Source: Aquipuribacter nitratireducens (GTDB lineage Bacteria > Actinomycetota > Actinomycetes > Actinomycetales > JBBAYJ01). From it: a stretch of DNA of 64,000 nt. The stretch spans positions 372,001 to 436,000 of the forward strand of contig NZ_JBBEOG010000003.1 of the NCBI RefSeq assembly GCF_037860835.1, given 5' to 3'. The notes under the pieces are model-generated. The model did not search any database. It was given only the letters and a program-made list of their open reading frames with translations, and had not been told where the DNA came from. Of this stretch, positions 62,850 through 64,000 are shown in pieces. Position 1 is the stretch's first letter. Every line of letters begins with the position of its first letter. Position numbers and translations under genes: made by a program.

Positions 62850-63664
62850 GCCGCCGCAGCGGGCGTGCCGGGTCGCGCGGGCGCTCCGGACACGTGGTCG
62901 ACGGGCTGCGGCTCGGCTTCGGGACCCTCACCGTGCTGCAGGTCCCGGCGCCGAGGAGCGTCGACCGGGACGCCGCGGCCGTCGCCATGGTGACGGCCGT
63001 CCTGCCGGGCGCCGTGGTCGGGCTGGGTGTCGCGGCGACCGCGACGCTGCTCGTCCTGCTCGGGGTGCCCGCCGCGCCCGCAGGGGTGGCCGGTGTCGGC
63101 GCGGGGGTGCTCCTCACGCGCTTCCTCCACGTCGACGGCCTCGCCGACACCGCCGACGGCCTGGTGGCCGGTCGTACCGCCGAGCGCGCCCTCGAGGTGA
63201 TGCGGCGGGGCGATGTCGGGCCTGCCGGCGCGACCGTGCTCGTGCTCGTCCTCGGCGGCCAGGTGCTCGGCGTGGGCGCCGTCGTCGCCGGGGTCGCCTC
63301 GGGTGCGGCGCCGTGGTGGTCCGGAGCGCAGCTCGTCCTGGCGTGGGCGGCGTCCCGCGCGGTCCTCGCCCTTTTGTGCGTGCGGGGCCTGCGCCCTGCC
63401 CGTTCCGGCGGTCTCGGCGCGGCCGTCGTCGGCAGCGTCCCCGTCGCGCTCGCGCCCGTGCCGCTCCTGCTGTGCGGCGCGGTGGGAGCGGTCGCCGGGC
63501 TCGGCCCCGCTCCCGCCGTGCTCGTGCCGGTCGCCGCGGCCGCGGCGGCGGGTGCCGTGGCGTGGCACGGCACCCGGCGTCTCGGCGGTCTCACCGGCGA
63601 CGTGCTCGGCGCCGGGGTGGAGGTCGCCCTCCTCGCGGCGATCCTCGTGCTCGCCGCGACCTGA
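62846..63664 (+). CDS. cobS: Adenosylcobinamide-GDP ribazoletransferase (cobalamin synthase)
   Basis: A 272-residue membrane enzyme joining adenosylcobinamide-GDP and alpha-ribazole. The metal-binding motif is in RFLHVDGLADTADGL; the late LGGLTGDVLGAGVEVALL is also conserved. About six to seven hydrophobic helices are present. The GTG at 62846 overlaps the cobT stop. No cobU or other cobalamin genes are in the window, so this pair may work in salvage or with genes elsewhere. Confidence 0.95.
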   Translation: MSRRSGRAGSRGRSGHVVDGLRLGFGTLTVLQVPAPRSVDRDAAAVAMVTAVLPGAVVGLGVAATATLLVLLGVPAAPAGVAGVGAGVLLTRFLHVDGLADTADGLVAGRTAERALEVMRRGDVGPAGATVLVLVLGGQVLGVGAVVAGVASGAAPWWSGAQLVLAWAASRAVLALLCVRGLRPARSGGLGAAVVGSVPVALAPVPLLLCGAVGAVAGLGPAPAVLVPVAAAAAAGAVAWHGTRRLGGLTGDVLGAGVEVALLAAILVLAAT

Positions 63665-63700
63665 CGGGCGCGACGGGCGACGGCGCCCGGCTCGCCTCCC

Positions 63701-64000
63701 TCAGCCGGCGGCGACGGGCTCCGGCTCCTCCACGTGCCTGCCGTGCCCGGCGGCCACCTGCTCCCCCGGCGCGTCAGCCCGTGACAGCCGGTGCGGCCAC
63801 CACACCCGCCGCCCGATGTCGTACGACAGCGCCGGCACGAGGAGCGAGCGCACCACGAGGGTGTCGAGGAGGACGCCGAACGCGACGATGAACGCGATCT
63901 GGGCGAGGAAGAGGATCGGGAGCACCCCGAGGGCCGCGAACGTCGCCGCGAGGACGACGCCCGCCGACGTGATGACCCCGCCCGTGACCGCCAGCCCGGA
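63701..64000 (-). CDS. MMPL/RND-family transporter, C-terminal fragment (runs off the window)
   Basis: The last 99 residues of a larger minus-strand gene whose start lies beyond position 64000. The readable part begins SGLAVTGGVITSAGVVLAA, then FLAQIAFIVAFGVLLDTLVVRSLLVPAL, the typical end of MMPL/RND proteins, which export lipids or drugs using the proton gradient. The tail after YDIGRRVWWPHRLSR is hydrophilic. Partial, so no substrate can be assigned. It converges with cobS, 36 bp away. Confidence 0.88.
   Translation of the reverse strand, partial: SGLAVTGGVITSAGVVLAATFAALGVLPILFLAQIAFIVAFGVLLDTLVVRSLLVPALSYDIGRRVWWPHRLSRADAPGEQVAAGHGRHVEEPEPVAAG

Overview
This 64 kb window is a dense, very GC-rich (about three quarters G+C by eye) stretch of actinobacterial core chromosome. 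The evidence is gene order and content. It carries recA-recX close to miaB, a clgR/pgsA/rimO/ftsK/rnj/dapA/thyX block, ctaC-ctaD-ctaF, erpA next to a glycerate kinase, and gcvT/pepA/dlaT-type/SDR/cobT/cobS genes. These neighbourhoods are familiar from Mycobacterium and other Actinomycetes. I cannot place it to genus. There are no rRNA or tRNA genes, CRISPR arrays, insertion sequences or phage genes that I can see, and no gene-free stretch longer than 300 bases.

Layout. 0-6 kb (minus): a LigB-like dioxygenase homologue, a large LuxR/AAA regulator, a 56-residue orphan and miaB. 6-11 kb: a Tat-exported M28 peptidase diverging from a complete glutamate-type ABC importer, gluABCD. 11-13 kb: recX-recA (minus) with a perfect LexA box. 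13-19.3 kb: two ABC-2 permeases, a divergent siderophore-type binding lipoprotein, then a GTGA-overlapped chain DUF3046 - App1 phosphatase - MFS - ABC ATPase. 19.4-25.2 kb: helicase lhr coupled to DNA glycosylase nei2. 25-37 kb (mostly minus): clgR, pgsA, rimO, a CYTH/CHAD protein, an NYN protein, ftsK, rnj, dapA and thyX. 37-44.5 kb: a HAD phosphatase, ctaF-ctaD-ctaC, a desulfurase-like protein with tusA, aat, erpA and glycerate kinase. 44.5-49.3 kb: nadA, an M20 peptidase, DUF3043, an aldo/keto reductase and a small orphan. 49.3-58.4 kb: repeats, a small lipoprotein, a cobT paralogue, gcvT, pepA, lpd, a 2-oxoacid dehydrogenase E2 and an SDR. 58.4-64 kb: a truncated pseudokinase, an FAD oxidoreductase, peptidase E, cobT, cobS and the end of an MMPL transporter.

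How it works together. Several modules are recognisable: DNA repair (recA/recX, lhr/nei2), lipoyl-linked central metabolism (E2, E3, gcvT), respiration (cytochrome c oxidase), sulfur transfer and Fe-S assembly (desulfurase-like, tusA, erpA, plus the Fe-S enzymes miaB, rimO and nadA), and late cobalamin synthesis (cobT, cobS).

The most interesting signals are not large unknown cassettes. (1) Eleven genes have a TANNNT -10 hexamer ending 6-7 nt before the start codon, so they look leaderless. (2) Two full-length homologues lack catalytic residues: a desulfurase-like protein without the PLP lysine, and a CobT paralogue without its glutamate. A third protein is a kinase without an N-lobe. (3) Precisely spaced repeat arrays lie in intergenic DNA: three dyads at exact 52-bp period, and a CCTGAG series at about helical spacing. 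(4) Several gene 3' ends sit in short tandem duplications, one of which appears to have shifted the gluD frame.
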